Origin: Symplocastrum torsivum CPER-KK1
GTDB lineage: Bacteria; Cyanobacteriota; Cyanobacteriia; Cyanobacteriales; Coleofasciculaceae
DNA length: 62,444 nucleotides
Assembly (NCBI GenBank): GCA_019358875.1
Contig: JAHHIF010000040.1
Location: forward strand, 1 to 62,444
Reading direction: 5' to 3'
Positions 61,992 to 62,444 of this stretch are shown piece by piece. The notes below the pieces were generated by a model. That model was not told the DNA's origin. It saw nothing but the letters and a program-made list of their open reading frames with translations, and did no database searches. How positions within the stretch are numbered: position 1 is the first letter of the stretch; each line of letters starts with the position of its first letter. A program made the position numbers and the translations under genes.

Positions 61992-62113
61992 CTATACAAA
62001 CAAAACCTGCCTCCGCAGGTTACAAAACCCTTGATTTTCTGTTAGTTCGCGCAGGCTGACTTGGTTTGTATAGCCCCAGAATTCCATTCTGAGGGCTTGG
62101 CGCAAGATATCAG
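61992..62113. repeat. Dispersed intergenic repeat, copy 2
   Basis: A long palindrome: CTATACAAAC (61992-62001) with GTTTGTATAG (62064-62073), with AACCTGC...GCAGGTT inside. From 62026 on it matches the repeat at 10645-10753, in the same order (AACCCTTGATTTT, GTTAGT, AATTCCATTCTGAGGGCTTG). Confidence 0.75.
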
Positions 62114-62161
62114 TCAAGCTCCTTCTGATTTAATAAATCTGGCAGGATTTGAGAGCGTTTC

Positions 62162-62444
62162 ATGAAGATTGTTGTAATTGGAAGTGGCTTTGGTGGGCTA
62201 TCGGCTGCCATCCGACTACAGGCACAGGGGCATCAGGTGACGATCGCAGAAAAACGGGATAAACCCGGTGGTCGCGCCTATGTCTATGAGCAGGATGGCT
62301 TCACCTTCGATGCTGGCCCCACCATCATTACGGCTCCCTACCTGATCCATGAACTCTTTGAATTGAGTAACCGCACAACTGAGGATTACGTGACGCTGGT
62401 GCCGCTTGACCCGTTCTACAACGTGCGGTTTGAAGATGGCTCGG
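62162..62444 (+). CDS. crtI: CrtI-type phytoene desaturase-like protein (5' part)
   Basis: The first 94 residues. It starts MKIVVIGSGFGGLSAAIRLQ, an FAD-binding loop, and goes on with KPGGRAYVYEQDGFTFDAGP and TIITAP, the hallmark of bacterial CrtI carotenoid desaturases. The 3' end lies outside the window. Most cyanobacteria use CrtP/CrtQ for phytoene, so a CrtI-type enzyme is notable; a related desaturase or isomerase role cannot be excluded. Confidence 0.8.
   Translation, partial: MKIVVIGSGFGGLSAAIRLQAQGHQVTIAEKRDKPGGRAYVYEQDGFTFDAGPTIITAPYLIHELFELSNRTTEDYVTLVPLDPFYNVRFEDGS

Overview
The window is a piece of cyanobacterial chromosome, most likely from a filamentous, mesophilic species. Evidence: the HIP1 octamer GCGATCGC recurs throughout; there are photosystem II genes (psbEFLJ with ycf48 and a membrane rubredoxin), NDH-1 genes ndhC-K-J, a kinase-GUN4 fusion, cobN, and the tandem heptamers and small inverted-repeat elements typical of large filamentous cyanobacterial genomes. 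Exact species cannot be named from the sequence alone.

Layout. (1) 1-8.76 kb: an organosulfur scavenging cluster on the + strand (SfnG-type monooxygenase, two SfnB/DszC-type flavoenzymes, an NtaA/SnaA/DszA-type monooxygenase, the FMN reductase SsuE and two SsuA-like lipoproteins), with no ABC permease or ATPase gene. It is bracketed by the right end of an IS630-type element and a miniature element with a similar end. (2) 9-16.5 kb: AlkB, an EcsC-like protein, a secreted cysteine-repeat protein, MoeB-rhodanese next to a JAMM peptidase, and unrecognised proteins. (3) 16.5-26.9 kb, almost all on the - strand: a six-PAS histidine kinase, a zinc ribbon-kinase-GUN4 protein, two ferredoxins, hisZ, a J-domain/TPR protein, an inositol monophosphatase-family enzyme and a nuclease. 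(4) 26.9-32 kb: tRNA-Ser(GGA), psbJ-L-F-E, ycf48, rubA and, divergently, ndhC-K-J with a clear terminator. (5) 32-36.5 kb: a large secreted beta-propeller/phytase-like protein, then an MFS exporter and a MarR regulator that share four copies of a 20-bp motif. (6) 36.5-39.7 kb: an accessory patch with a Phd/VapC toxin-antitoxin pair, an XRE regulator, two MITEs and orphan small ORFs. (7) 39.7-57 kb: LuxR regulator, ilvC, an ABC-2 membrane protein, a divergent membrane kinase, ndk, ddl, a DUF218 protein, a hybrid kinase, cobN, a second AlkB and TrpB2. (8) 57.2-62 kb: a defence-like patch with DUF433/DUF5615 toxin-antitoxin, a 1081-residue NACHT protein carrying an N-terminal Mrr-like nuclease domain, and a Uma2-family endonuclease. 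The window ends inside a CrtI-type phytoene desaturase-like gene.

Two themes stand out. First, miniature elements have edited genes: one supplies the only good start codon of the thermonuclease-like gene, another supplies the stop codon of the PAS histidine kinase, and cobN has absorbed several intergenic-type repeats in frame. Second, the NACHT nuclease is the best candidate for a poorly described anti-phage system. Its domain assignment rests on motifs read by eye, not on a database search.
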